Of a DNA stretch of 64,000 bases, positions 43,033 to 51,777 are shown piece after piece (within the stretch, counting starts at the first letter, position 1; each line of letters begins with the position of its first letter). The stretch is from Streptomyces cupreus. Lineage in GTDB: Bacteria > Actinomycetota > Actinomycetes > Streptomycetales > Streptomycetaceae. The notes beneath the pieces are model-generated. The model worked only from the letters and a program-made list of their open reading frames with translations, did not search any database and had not been told where the DNA came from. The stretch spans positions 1 to 64,000 of the forward strand of contig NZ_JACMSF010000041.1 in assembly GCF_014257025.1 (NCBI RefSeq), in the 5' to 3' direction. Made by a program: the position numbers and the translations under genes.

Positions 43033-44838
43033 GTGACCGAGATCGAGAAGACCACCCCTGACACGCCGGCCGCCCCCACCCCGGCCGCCCGCGGTCTGAT
43101 CGCGCTGCCGCTCGCCGCGGCCCGCGCGCTCCTGCTGGCCGGCGGTATAGCCACCGCCGCCTCCGCCTTCCTCGCCTGGACCTGGACCGACGAGTTCCCC
43201 GGCGACCTCACCATCACCGGCTACCCGGGCGGCCTGCAGTGGCTGACCTTCATCGCCGGTGCGCTCACCGCCCTGTTCGCGCTGTCCTCGTACGGCATCC
43301 GCGGCCTCGGCTGGCTGCTGCCCGCCGGGAACAACGCCCCGCTGGCACTCACCGCGCTCGGCGGCTTCGCCACCACCTGGTTCACCGTCATCGCCATCTG
43401 CACGGAACTCGGCGGTGTGGTCAACCTGGAGCCCGGCGGCTGGATCGCGGCCATCGCCTCCCTGCTGCCCGTGCTCGGCGCCCTCGCCCTGCCCGAGCAG
43501 CTCGGGGAGGACACCAAGGAGAACCTGAAGGCGTACGTCGCCAAGCCCGACCGCATCCCCGCCCCGAAGGCGCTCGCGCCCTGGGTCGAGAGGGCGATCA
43601 TCACAATCGTCACCGCGATCGGCCTGGCCGTCTTCACGTACGGCATCGACACGGAATACGGCGAGCTGTTCATCGGCTACCTGATCCTGATCGCCTTCTC
43701 CCTGTGGGCCCTGCACACCGCGGGCCTGATGGACCGTTTCTCCCGGATCGTCGCCCACAACCGCAGCTTCACGCTGGCCATGGGCTTCGTCGCCGCGATC
43801 GCGTTCCCCTTCACCCAGACCGACGACCACTACGCCAACATCGGCGTGAACATCCTGATCTTCGGTACGGTCGCCCTCGGTCTGAACATCGTCGTCGGCC
43901 TCGCCGGCCTGCTGGACCTCGGTTACGTCGCCTTCCTCGGCGTCGGCGCCTACACCGCCGCGCTGGTCTCGGGCTCCGAGTTCTCCCGGTTCTCCGGTGT
44001 GCAGTTCCCGTTCTGGGCCTCGGCACTGACCGGCGCCGCCGCCTCGCTGCTGTTCGGTGTGCTCATCGGTGCCCCGACCCTGCGACTGCGCGGCGACTAC
44101 CTCGCCATCGTCACCCTGGGCTTCGGTGAGATCTTCCGTATCGCCGTGAACAACATGGACGGCGACTCGGGTCCGGACATCACCAACGGCCCCAACGGCA
44201 TCCCGTCCATCCCGGACCTGAGCTTCTTCGGGTTCAACCTGGGCGAGTCGCACGACATCGGCGGCTTCACCCTCGGCCGGTTCGCCAACTACTACCTGCT
44301 GATGGTCCTGATCATGGCCATCGTGGTCCTCGTCTACACGCGTGCCGCGGACTCCCGCATCGGCCGATCCTGGATCGCCATCCGGGAGGACGAGACCGCC
44401 GCCACCGCCATGGGCATCAACGGCTTCAGGGTCAAGCTCGTCGCCTTCGCGCTCGGCGCGGCCCTCGCGGGTCTGGCCGGCACGGTCAGCGCCCACGTGA
44501 CCTACTCCGTCGTGCCGACGCCGTACCAGTTCGCCGGTTCCACGCCGCCCAACTCGGCGTTCCTCCTGGCGGCCGTCGTCCTCGGCGGCATGGGCACGGT
44601 CGCGGGTCCGCTGCTCGGTGCGGCGCTGCTGTACCTGCTCCCGGAGAAGCTGAACTTCCTCCAGGACAAGTCGCTGCTGGCCTTCGGTATCGCGCTGGTG
44701 CTGCTGATGCGCTTCCGCCCGGAGGGCATCATCGCCAACCGCCGCCGCCAGCTCGAATTCCACGAGACCGGCCAACTCGACGTACCAGAACAAGCGACGC
44801 TGACCGACGAACCGGCCGTCACCAAGGCAGGGGCGTAA
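43033..44838 (+). CDS. livM: branched-chain amino acid ABC transporter permease LivM, N-terminally extended
   Basis: 601 residues from GTG 43033. The C-terminal ~320 residues are LivM: GLNIVVGLAGLLDLGYVAFL, GAPTLRLRGDYLAIVTLGFG, REDETAATAMGINGFRVKLV and LAGTVSAHVTYSVVPTPYQF. An N-terminal extension of about 190-270 residues carries several extra hydrophobic helices (about 20-45, 57-80, 90-110, 120-150, 185-230), making the protein much longer than E. coli LivM (425). Such extended LivM occurs in actinobacteria. Confidence 0.94.
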   Translation: MTEIEKTTPDTPAAPTPAARGLIALPLAAARALLLAGGIATAASAFLAWTWTDEFPGDLTITGYPGGLQWLTFIAGALTALFALSSYGIRGLGWLLPAGNNAPLALTALGGFATTWFTVIAICTELGGVVNLEPGGWIAAIASLLPVLGALALPEQLGEDTKENLKAYVAKPDRIPAPKALAPWVERAIITIVTAIGLAVFTYGIDTEYGELFIGYLILIAFSLWALHTAGLMDRFSRIVAHNRSFTLAMGFVAAIAFPFTQTDDHYANIGVNILIFGTVALGLNIVVGLAGLLDLGYVAFLGVGAYTAALVSGSEFSRFSGVQFPFWASALTGAAASLLFGVLIGAPTLRLRGDYLAIVTLGFGEIFRIAVNNMDGDSGPDITNGPNGIPSIPDLSFFGFNLGESHDIGGFTLGRFANYYLLMVLIMAIVVLVYTRAADSRIGRSWIAIREDETAATAMGINGFRVKLVAFALGAALAGLAGTVSAHVTYSVVPTPYQFAGSTPPNSAFLLAAVVLGGMGTVAGPLLGAALLYLLPEKLNFLQDKSLLAFGIALVLLMRFRPEGIIANRRRQLEFHETGQLDVPEQATLTDEPAVTKAGA

Positions 44839-44844
44839 CGAACC

Positions 44845-45720
44845 ATGACGACACCTGTACTCGAAGCCCGCGACGTCACCATGCGCTTCGGTGGCCTGAC
44901 CGCCGTCCGCTCGGTCGACTTCACGGTCAACGCCGGCGAGATCGTCGGCCTGATCGGCCCCAACGGCGCCGGCAAGACGACCTTCTTCAACTGCCTGACG
45001 GGCCTGTACATCCCCACCGAGGGCACGGTCTCCTACAAGGGCACGGTGCTGCCGCCCAAGCCGCACCTGGTGACCAAGGCGGGCATCGCCCGTACCTTCC
45101 AGAACATCCGGCTGTTCGCCAACATGACGGTGCTGGAGAACGTCCTCGTCGGCCGTCACACGCGCACCAAGGAAGGCCTGTGGTCGGCACTGCTGCGCGG
45201 ACCCGGCTTCAAGAAGGCGGAGAAGGCCAGCGAGGAACGGGCCATGGAACTCCTGGAGTTCATCGGCCTCGCCCACAAGCGCGACCACCTCGCCCGCAAC
45301 CTCCCCTACGGCGAGCAGCGCAAGCTGGAAATCGCGCGCGCCCTCGCCTCCGACCCCGGCCTGCTGCTCCTCGACGAGCCGACGGCCGGTATGAACCCGC
45401 AGGAGACGCGGGCGACGGAGGACCTGGTCTTCGCCATCCGCGACAAGGGCATCGCCGTCCTCCTCATCGAGCACGACATGCGCTTCGTCTTCAACCTCTG
45501 CGACCGCGTCGCCGTCCTGGTCCAGGGCGAGAAGCTCGTCGAGGGCACCTCCGAGGTCGTCCAGGCCGACGAGCGGGTCATCGCCGCCTATCTCGGTGAG
45601 CCCTTCGAGGGCGAGCCCGGCGAGGCGGAGGCCGCCGAGGTCGCGGCCGCCGAGGCCGGGTCCACCAACGCCGCGGCCGAGGAGCGGAGCACCACCAGCA
45701 CCAAGGGAGAGTCCCAGTGA
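44845..45720 (+). CDS. livG: branched-chain amino acid ABC transporter ATPase LivG
   Basis: 291 residues. ABC ATPase with GLIGPNGAGKTTFFNCLTGL (Walker A), LPYGEQRKLEIARALASDPG (signature), LLLDEPTAGMNPQE (Walker B) and LIEHDMRFVF (switch His). The ~40-residue C-terminal tail is Glu/Ala rich. It overlaps livF by 4 bp (GTGA at 45717-45720). Confidence 0.95.
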   Translation: MTTPVLEARDVTMRFGGLTAVRSVDFTVNAGEIVGLIGPNGAGKTTFFNCLTGLYIPTEGTVSYKGTVLPPKPHLVTKAGIARTFQNIRLFANMTVLENVLVGRHTRTKEGLWSALLRGPGFKKAEKASEERAMELLEFIGLAHKRDHLARNLPYGEQRKLEIARALASDPGLLLLDEPTAGMNPQETRATEDLVFAIRDKGIAVLLIEHDMRFVFNLCDRVAVLVQGEKLVEGTSEVVQADERVIAAYLGEPFEGEPGEAEAAEVAAAEAGSTNAAAEERSTTSTKGESQ

Positions 45721-46433
45721 CCGCACTGCTAGAGGTCGAGGACCTCAGGGTCGCCTACGGCAAGATCGAGGCCGTCAAGGGCATCTCCTTCAGCGTCGAG
45801 GCCGGCCAGGTCGTGACCCTGATCGGCACCAACGGCGCCGGCAAGACCACGACCCTGCGCACCCTGTCGGGTCTGCTGAAGCCCACCTCCGGGAAGATCC
45901 TGTTCGAGGGCAAGCCGCTCACCGGCGTCCCCGCCCACAAGATCGTCGCGCTGGGCCTGGCCCACTCCCCCGAGGGCCGGCACATCTTCCCGCGCCTGAC
46001 CATCTTCGAGAACCTCCAGCTCGGCGCGTTCCTCCGGAACGACAAGGAGGGCATCGCGAAGGACATCCAGAAGGCGTACGACCTGTTCCCCATCCTCGGA
46101 GAGCGCCGCAACCAGGCGGCCGGCACCCTCTCCGGCGGTGAGCAGCAGATGCTGGCGATGGGCCGCGCCCTGATGTCCCAGCCGAAGCTGCTGATGCTCG
46201 ACGAGCCCTCCATGGGTCTGTCGCCGATCATGATGCAGAAGATCATGGCGACGATCGCCGAGCTGAAGTCGCAGGGCACGACGATCCTGCTGGTCGAGCA
46301 GAACGCCCAGGCGGCGCTCTCGCTCGCCGACCAGGGCCACGTCATGGAGGTCGGCAACATCGTCCTGTCGGGCACCGGCCAGGACCTGCTGCACGACGAG
46401 TCGGTCCGCAAGGCCTACCTCGGCGAGGACTGA
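45717..46433 (+). CDS. livF: branched-chain amino acid ABC transporter ATPase LivF
   Basis: 238 residues from GTG 45717. ATPase with TLIGTNGAGKTTTLRTLSGL, GRHIFPRLTIFENLQLGAFL, AAGTLSGGEQQMLAMGRAL, KLLMLDEPSMGLSPIMMQKI and LLVEQNAQAALSLAD, all typical of LivF. It closes the operon; a strong terminator follows at 46440-46485. Confidence 0.95.
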   Translation: MTALLEVEDLRVAYGKIEAVKGISFSVEAGQVVTLIGTNGAGKTTTLRTLSGLLKPTSGKILFEGKPLTGVPAHKIVALGLAHSPEGRHIFPRLTIFENLQLGAFLRNDKEGIAKDIQKAYDLFPILGERRNQAAGTLSGGEQQMLAMGRALMSQPKLLMLDEPSMGLSPIMMQKIMATIAELKSQGTTILLVEQNAQAALSLADQGHVMEVGNIVLSGTGQDLLHDESVRKAYLGED

Positions 46434-46439
46434 TCCCCT

Positions 46440-46485
46440 ATGACGAAGGCCCGCGCCCCCAGCCGGGGGTGCGGGCCTTCGTCAT
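46440..46485. terminator. strong bidirectional terminator after the liv operon
   Basis: Arms 46440-46460 and 46465-46485 pair over 21 bp (one G-U in RNA) around the 4-nt loop AGCC. It ends the liv operon and the convergent PdtaR-type gene (stop 46500). No T-run, as is usual here. Confidence 0.92.
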
Positions 46486-46499
46486 ACCGGCTGAAGGGC

Positions 46500-47156
46500 T
46501 CAGCCCTTGGCGGCCTTCTTCTCCTCGGCGTCCTGGATGACGGCCTCGGCGACCTGCTGCATGGACATCCGCCGGTCCATCGAGGTCTTCTGGATCCACC
46601 GGAAGGCGGCCGGCTCGGTCAGGCCGTACACGGTCTGAAGGATCGACTTGGCGCGGTCGACGAGCTTGCGGGTCTCCAGGCGCTGGGTGAGGTCGGCGAC
46701 CTCCTTCTCCAGCTCCCTCAGCTCGGTGAACCGCGAGACGGCCATCTCGATCGCGGGCACGACATCGCTCTTGCTGAACGGCTTGACGAGGTACGCCATC
46801 GCTCCGGCGTCCCGAGCCCGCTCCACCAGATCGCGCTGCGAGAACGCGGTGAGCATGAGAACCGGGGCGATGCTCTCCTCGGCGATCTTCTCGGCGGCCG
46901 AGATGCCGTCGAGCTTCGGCATCTTCACATCGAGGATGACGAGGTCGGGCCGGTGCTCCCGGGCCAGCTCGATGGCCTGCTCGCCATCGCCCGCCTCACC
47001 GACGACGGAGTAGCCCTCTTCTTCGAGCATCTCTTTGAGGTCGAGCCGAATCAACGCCTCGTCCTCGGCGATGACGACACGGGTCGTCAGCGGAGGCACG
47101 TGCGACTTGTCGTCGTCGGGCGCGTCTACGGGCTGGGGCGACTCGGGGGCGGTCAC
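46500..47156 (-). CDS. ANTAR response regulator (PdtaR type)
   Basis: 218 residues from GTG 47156 (GAGGAG 5 nt upstream). A receiver domain (about 28-140) has acidic VVIAEDEALIRLD, phosphoacceptor Asp in DLVILDVKMPKLDG, Thr/Ser in LMLTAFSQ and Lys in YLVKPFSK. A C-terminal ANTAR domain (about 155-205) with ETRKLVDRAKSILQ, YGLTEPAAFRWIQK and SMQQVAEAVI binds tandem RNA hairpins for antitermination. Matches PdtaR of mycobacteria; its PdtaS kinase is not in this window. Confidence 0.93.
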   Translation of the reverse strand: MTAPESPQPVDAPDDDKSHVPPLTTRVVIAEDEALIRLDLKEMLEEEGYSVVGEAGDGEQAIELAREHRPDLVILDVKMPKLDGISAAEKIAEESIAPVLMLTAFSQRDLVERARDAGAMAYLVKPFSKSDVVPAIEMAVSRFTELRELEKEVADLTQRLETRKLVDRAKSILQTVYGLTEPAAFRWIQKTSMDRRMSMQQVAEAVIQDAEEKKAAKG

Positions 47157-47256
47157 GGGGGCTCCTCGTTCAGGGGCAGGGGTGCTGCTCCCAAGAGCCT
47201 ACCTAGCTACGGTATGGTGGACGGGCAGCGGGTCGAGGTGAACCTTCGATTCATGA

Positions 47257-47331
47257 GCCCCGGTAGCCCAATCGGCAGCAGGCGATGCTCTCAAACAGCA
47301 TACAGTGTGGGTTCGAATCCCACCCGGGGCA
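47257..47331 (+). tRNA. tRNA with CAA anticodon (Leu by anticodon) and short variable loop
   Basis: A complete cloverleaf folds in 75 nt: acceptor GCCCCGG/CCGGGGC (7 bp), D arm G-C-C ... G-G-C, anticodon stem ATGCT/AGCAT with loop CTCAAAC (anticodon CAA at 47292-47294, U33 and A37 present), a 5-nt variable region ACAGT, T arm GTGGG/CCCAC with TTCGAAT, and discriminator A. CCA is not encoded. CAA reads UUG (Leu), but normal tRNA-Leu is class II with a long variable arm; here the arm is short. A terminator follows at 47363-47400. Confidence 0.8.
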
Positions 47332-47362
47332 CTTTTCCTTCGATTCCAAGGTTGCCACCCAT

Positions 47363-47400
47363 AAGCGGATGTTCCCGTTCTCGTGAACATCCGCTTTTTT
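47363..47400 (+). terminator. Rho-independent terminator after the tRNA
   Basis: AAGCGGATGTTC (47363-47374) and GAACATCCGCTT (47385-47396) are perfect 12-bp arms around CCGTTCTCGT, followed by TTTT (47397-47400). The clear T-run makes it a classic intrinsic terminator, rare in this genome. Confidence 0.92.
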
Positions 47401-47505
47401 GACCCGCGGACGTTTGCGCGTAGACCGGGAAGGTCCGTCCCGGTATCGGCGTCTACACCCTTCAGAAGCAGGGACCTCAAGGACTGAAGAGGGGCCCTCC
47501 GCCTT

Positions 47506-48942
47506 CTACTTGGGACTGTCGTCCTCCCCGATGTGATGCACCCGCACCATGTTCGTCGAGCCCGACACCCCCGGAGGCGAGCCCGCCGTGATGACCACCG
47601 TGTCGCCCTTCTGGCAGCGCCCGTACTTCAGGAGCAGCTCATCCACCTGGTCGACCATCGCGTCCGTGGACTCCACATGCGGGCCCAGGAACGTCTCCAC
47701 ACCCCACGTCAGGTTCAGCTGCGAGCGGGTGGCCGGCTCCGGGGTGAACGCCAGCAGGGGGATCGGGGAGCGGTAGCGGGAGAGGCGGCGGGCCGTGTCG
47801 CCGGACTGGGTGAAGGCGACCAGGAACTTGGCTCCCAGGAAGTCGCCCATTTCCGCTGCCGCACGGGCGACCGCTCCGCCCTGCGTCCTCGGCTTGTTGC
47901 GTTCCGTCAGGGGCGGGAGGCCCTTCGCGAGGAGGTCCTCCTCCGCCGCCTCGACAATCTTCGCCATCGTCCTGACCGTCTCGATCGCGTATTTGCCGAC
48001 GCTCGTCTCGCCGGACAGCATCACCGCGTCCGTGCCATCGATCACCGCGTTCGCCACGTCCGACGCCTCCGCCCTCGTCGGACGGGAATTGTCGATCATC
48101 GAGTCCAGCATCTGCGTCGCCACAATCACCGGCTTGGCGTTGCGCTTCGCCAGCTTGATCGCGCGCTTCTGGACGATCGGGACCTGTTCCAGCGGCATCT
48201 CCACGCCGAGGTCCCCTCGCGCGACCATGATGCCGTCGAAGGCGGCCACGATGTCGTCGATGGCCTCTACGGCCTGTGGCTTCTCCACCTTGGCGATGAC
48301 AGGGAGTCGGCGGCCCTCCTCGTCCATGATCCGGTGGACGTCCTCGATGTCCCGGCCGCTGCGCACGAAGGACAGGGCGATCACGTCGAAGCCGGTCCGC
48401 AACGCCCAGCGGAGGTCGGCCTCGTCCTTCTCGGAGAGAGCGGGGACGGAGACGGCTACGCCCGGCAGGTTCAGGCCCTTGTTGTCGGAGACCATGCCGC
48501 CCTCGACCACCGTGGTGCGGACGCGGGGGCCGTCGACGGCCGTGACCTCCAGGCAGACCTTGCCGTCGTCGACGAGGATGCGCTCGCCCGGGGTGACATC
48601 GCCGGCGAGGCCCGCGTAGGTGGTGCCGCACTGCTCGCGGTCGCCGTCGGCGCCCTCTTCCACGGTGATGGTGAAGGAGTCGCCACGTTCAAGGAGTACG
48701 GGTCCTTCGGTGAAGCGGCCGAGGCGGATCTTCGGGCCTTGAAGGTCGGCGAGCAGGCCGACGCTGTGGCCGGTCTCGTCGGAGGCCTTTCGTACGCGCT
48801 GGTAGCGCTCCTCGTGTTCGGCGTAGCTGCCGTGGCTGAGGTTGAATCGGGCTACGTCCATTCCGGCGTCGACCAGTTCCTTGATCTGGTCGTACGAGTC
48901 GGTGGCGGGGCCCAGGGTGCAGACGATTTTCGCTCGGCGCAT
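47506..48942 (-). CDS. pyk: pyruvate kinase
   Basis: 478 residues, the standard length. It makes pyruvate and ATP from PEP and ADP. Key motifs: RRAKIVCTLGPATDS, ARFNLSHGSYAEHEERY, LLADLQGPKIRLGRF, SVPALSEKDEADLRWAL, SFVRSGRDI, IAKVEKPQAVEAIDDIVAAF, GIMVARGDLGVEMPLEQVP and MLSGETSVGKYAIETV, with metal/substrate residues intact. C-terminal domain to 478. Streptomyces often has two paralogues; this one lies near the tRNA, with its promoter in the 136 bp upstream. Confidence 0.97.
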   Translation of the reverse strand: MRRAKIVCTLGPATDSYDQIKELVDAGMDVARFNLSHGSYAEHEERYQRVRKASDETGHSVGLLADLQGPKIRLGRFTEGPVLLERGDSFTITVEEGADGDREQCGTTYAGLAGDVTPGERILVDDGKVCLEVTAVDGPRVRTTVVEGGMVSDNKGLNLPGVAVSVPALSEKDEADLRWALRTGFDVIALSFVRSGRDIEDVHRIMDEEGRRLPVIAKVEKPQAVEAIDDIVAAFDGIMVARGDLGVEMPLEQVPIVQKRAIKLAKRNAKPVIVATQMLDSMIDNSRPTRAEASDVANAVIDGTDAVMLSGETSVGKYAIETVRTMAKIVEAAEEDLLAKGLPPLTERNKPRTQGGAVARAAAEMGDFLGAKFLVAFTQSGDTARRLSRYRSPIPLLAFTPEPATRSQLNLTWGVETFLGPHVESTDAMVDQVDELLLKYGRCQKGDTVVITAGSPPGVSGSTNMVRVHHIGEDDSPK

Positions 48943-49078
48943 GTTTCGAGCCTAGGCCTTACCGACGGGTAGCGAATTGGCCCTGCATGACTACTCAACA
49001 ACCTTTGCGTGAAGGGCTATTGACAAGTGTTGAATTGTGCGGCCGGTCGCTCCGATGAGCGAAATTCGGAGACTTGCA

Positions 49079-49771
49079 CTACAACTGCGGCGGCCTCATG
49101 GTGAATCGCGCATTCACCTGGGCGTAGACCTGCTGGCGCTGGGGTTCGAGATCGAGGGCGGCCACGGTGTCCTCGGCGGCCTCGGCGAAGGCCATGGAGC
49201 GCATGCGGCCCGCCGCCATCGGGCGGGGGCCGCCGTCCTCGGCGCCGATGTCGGCGATCTCCACCAGGGCCGCCAGTGAGGTGCCCAGCGCCTCGGCGTA
49301 CTCGCGGGCCCGCTGGACCGCCTCGCTGACGGCCTGCTCGCGGGCCCGGCGGTGGGCGGGCGAGTCGGGGCGCAGGTCCCACCAGGGGCCGTCGACGCGG
49401 GTGAGCTCCAAGTCGGCCAGGCGTGTGGTGAGTTCACCGAGAGCGGTGAAGTCGGTGAGTTCGGCGGTGAGATGGACGGTGCCGTGGTAGGTGCGCACAC
49501 GCTCGCCGCGTCCGTGCTTGGTGAGTTCGGGCCGCACGGAGAAGGCGCCGGTCTCCAGCCGTTCCACCGCCTCGCCGTACGACTTGATCAGGTCGAGGGC
49601 GGTGGCGTTGCGCCGGGTGAGGTCTTCGAGGGCGGAGCGTCGGTCCTTGCCTCGGGAGGCGACCGTGATGCCGATCCGGCCGATCTCGGGGTCGACTTCG
49701 AGGTGGGCCTCGCCACGGACGGCGATGCGTGGGGCGTCGGGGGTGCCGTAGGGGACGGCGGGCGTGGTCAT
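49079..49771 (-). CDS. SIMPL domain protein
   Basis: 230 residues from ATG 49771; the longer frame from 49831 overlaps the divergent promoter region. SIMPL features are PRIAVRGEAHLEVDPEIGRIG, a central GTVHLTAELTDFTALGELTT and DSPAHRRAREQAVSEAVQRA with AREYAEALG. The family has no confirmed reaction; related bacterial proteins are linked to stress tolerance. No signal peptide is evident, so this one is probably cytoplasmic. Confidence 0.9.
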   Translation of the reverse strand: MTTPAVPYGTPDAPRIAVRGEAHLEVDPEIGRIGITVASRGKDRRSALEDLTRRNATALDLIKSYGEAVERLETGAFSVRPELTKHGRGERVRTYHGTVHLTAELTDFTALGELTTRLADLELTRVDGPWWDLRPDSPAHRRAREQAVSEAVQRAREYAEALGTSLAALVEIADIGAEDGGPRPMAAGRMRSMAFAEAAEDTVAALDLEPQRQQVYAQVNARFTMRPPQL

Positions 49772-49865
49772 ACGCCCCACTCTGTCACTCCTTGACGGGT
49801 TGTGGATCCGCCAACTCACAGCTTTGGACATCAGATCGCAACCTGCGGGGCCTATTGCCGGTCGC

Positions 49866-49926
49866 CATGTCCGGGACAGAATCTACGCGCGTCGGTCCGT
49901 CTTCATGTCCGGGATCTACGCGCGTC
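49866..49926. repeat. direct repeat upstream of the nucleotidase gene
   Basis: The 23-bp sequence CATGTCCGGGATCTACGCGCGTC (49904-49926) is repeated at 49866-49893, where it is split by CAGA (CATGTCCGGGA ... ATCTACGCGCGTC). It lies 28 bp before the nucleotidase start, in the divergent gap with the SIMPL gene. Confidence 0.7.
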
Positions 49927-49953
49927 ATTGACCATCCCGAGGAGAACCGAGAC

Positions 49954-51759
49954 ATGCCCCTGAACCGTCGGAAGTTCCTGAAGAAGTCGGCCGTGACCGG
50001 AGCGGGGGTCGCGCTGGCCGGCGCGGCGGCGGCTCCCGCGGCCGAAGCCGCCGAGGCGACGAAGGGCCCGAGGCCCGCCAAGCGGTACTCCCTGACGGTG
50101 ATGGGCACGACCGATCTGCACGGCAACATCTTCAACTGGGACTACTTCAAGGACGCGGAGTACACCGACGCCAAGGGCAACGCGAAGGGCCTCGCCCGTA
50201 TCTCGACGCTCGTCGACCAGGTCCGCGCGGAGAAGGGCCGCCGTAACACGCTGCTGATCGACGCCGGCGACACGATCCAGGGTACGCCTCTGACGTACTA
50301 CTACGCCAAGGTCGACCCGATCACGGCCCCCGGCGGGCCCGTCCACCCCATGGCGCAGGCCATGAACGCCATCGGATACGACGCGGTGGCGCTCGGCAAC
50401 CACGAGTTCAACTACGGCATCGAGACGCTGCGCAAGTTCGAGGAGCAGTGCGACTTCCCGCTGCTCGGCGCGAACGCGCTGGACGCGAAGACGCTGAAGC
50501 CGGCCTTCCCGCCCTACTTCATCAAGAAGTTCCATGTGGAGGGCGTGCCGCCGGTCAAGGTCGCGGTCCTCGGTCTCACCAACCCCGGCATCGCGATCTG
50601 GGACAAGGCCTATGTGCAGGGCAAGATGACCTTCCCCGGCCTGGAGGAGCAGGCGGCGAAGTGGGTGCCGAAGCTGCGCTCGATGGGCGCGGACGTGGTC
50701 GTCGTATCGGCGCACTCGGGCTCCTCCGGCACTTCCTCCTACGGTGACCAGCTGCCGTACATCGAGAACTCCTCGGCGCTCGTCGCGCAGAAGGTGCCGG
50801 GCATCGACGCGATCCTGGTGGGCCACGCGCACACGGAGATCGCCGAGTTGAAGGTGACGAACGAGCAGACCGGCAAGACGGTGATCCTGTCCGAGCCGCT
50901 GGCCTACGCGGAGCGGCTGTCGCTGTTCGACATCGAGCTGGTCTTCGCCAAGGGCCGCTGGACCGTCGAGTCGGTCGCGGCGACGGTGCGTGACTCCAAG
51001 ACGGTCGCCGACGACCCGGAGATCACCAAGCTGCTCCAGGACGAGCACGACCTCGTGGTGGCGTACGTCAACCAGGTCGTCGGCACCGCCACCGAGACGC
51101 TGACGACGGTGGACGCCCGCTACAAGGACGCCCCGATCATCGACCTGATCACCAAGGTCCAGGAGGACGTGGTCAAGGCGGCGCTGGCGGGCACCGAGTA
51201 CGCCTCGCTGCCGGTGATCGCGCAGGCCTCGCCGTTCTCCCGGACCTCGGAGATCCCGGCGGGCAATGTGACCATCCGGGATCTGTCGAGCCTGTACGTC
51301 TACGACAACACGCTGGTCGCCAAGTTGATGACGGGCGCGCAGCTCAAGGCGTACCTGGAGTATTCGGCGGGGTACTTCGTGCAGACGGCGGCCGGTGCGG
51401 CCGTGGACGTGGAGAAGCTGACGAACGCGGGCGGCCGCCCGGACTACAACTACGACTACGTGTCGGGTCTGTCGTACGACATCGACATCGCCCAGGCGGC
51501 GGGTTCGCGGATCAAGAACCTGACCTACAACGGTGCCGCGCTGGACGACGCGCAGCAGTTCGTGTTCGCGGTGAACAACTACCGTGCCAACGGCGGCGGC
51601 GCGTTCCCGCATGTCGCCTCGGCGCAGGAGCTGTGGTCGGAGTCGATCGAGATCCGCACCCGGATCGCCGAATGGGTCACCGCGAAGGGTGTGCTGGACC
51701 CGAAGGAGTTCGCCTCGGTGGACTGGAAGCTGACGCGGGACGGCACGCCGGTCTTCTGA
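49954..51759 (+). CDS. bifunctional metallophosphatase / 5'-nucleotidase, Tat-exported
   Basis: 601 residues from ATG 49954 (GAGGAG about 9 nt upstream). A twin-arginine signal (NRRKFLKKSAVTGAGVALAG ending near A-E-A) sends it out folded. The metallophosphoesterase domain has TTDLHGNIFNWDYF, IDAGDTIQGTPL, ALGNHEFNYG, VVVSAHSGSSGT and VGHAHTEIAEL, and the C-terminal 5'-nucleotidase domain ends with ILDPKEF-like GVLDPKEFASVDW; SPFSRTSEIPAGNVTIRDLS aligns with the UshA-type core. It probably salvages extracellular nucleotides. Confidence 0.94.
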   Translation: MPLNRRKFLKKSAVTGAGVALAGAAAAPAAEAAEATKGPRPAKRYSLTVMGTTDLHGNIFNWDYFKDAEYTDAKGNAKGLARISTLVDQVRAEKGRRNTLLIDAGDTIQGTPLTYYYAKVDPITAPGGPVHPMAQAMNAIGYDAVALGNHEFNYGIETLRKFEEQCDFPLLGANALDAKTLKPAFPPYFIKKFHVEGVPPVKVAVLGLTNPGIAIWDKAYVQGKMTFPGLEEQAAKWVPKLRSMGADVVVVSAHSGSSGTSSYGDQLPYIENSSALVAQKVPGIDAILVGHAHTEIAELKVTNEQTGKTVILSEPLAYAERLSLFDIELVFAKGRWTVESVAATVRDSKTVADDPEITKLLQDEHDLVVAYVNQVVGTATETLTTVDARYKDAPIIDLITKVQEDVVKAALAGTEYASLPVIAQASPFSRTSEIPAGNVTIRDLSSLYVYDNTLVAKLMTGAQLKAYLEYSAGYFVQTAAGAAVDVEKLTNAGGRPDYNYDYVSGLSYDIDIAQAAGSRIKNLTYNGAALDDAQQFVFAVNNYRANGGGAFPHVASAQELWSESIEIRTRIAEWVTAKGVLDPKEFASVDWKLTRDGTPVF

Positions 51760-51777
51760 GTCGTTGTTGATCGAGCC

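Noticed and set aside
42982..45726. 914-codon minus-strand frame across the liv operon
   Set aside because: Antisense shadow of livM/livG, rich in Gly/Arg/Asp low-complexity sequence.
47199..47480. 93-codon minus-strand frame over the tRNA
   Set aside because: It is the translated antisense of a tRNA gene and its terminator, a common artefact.
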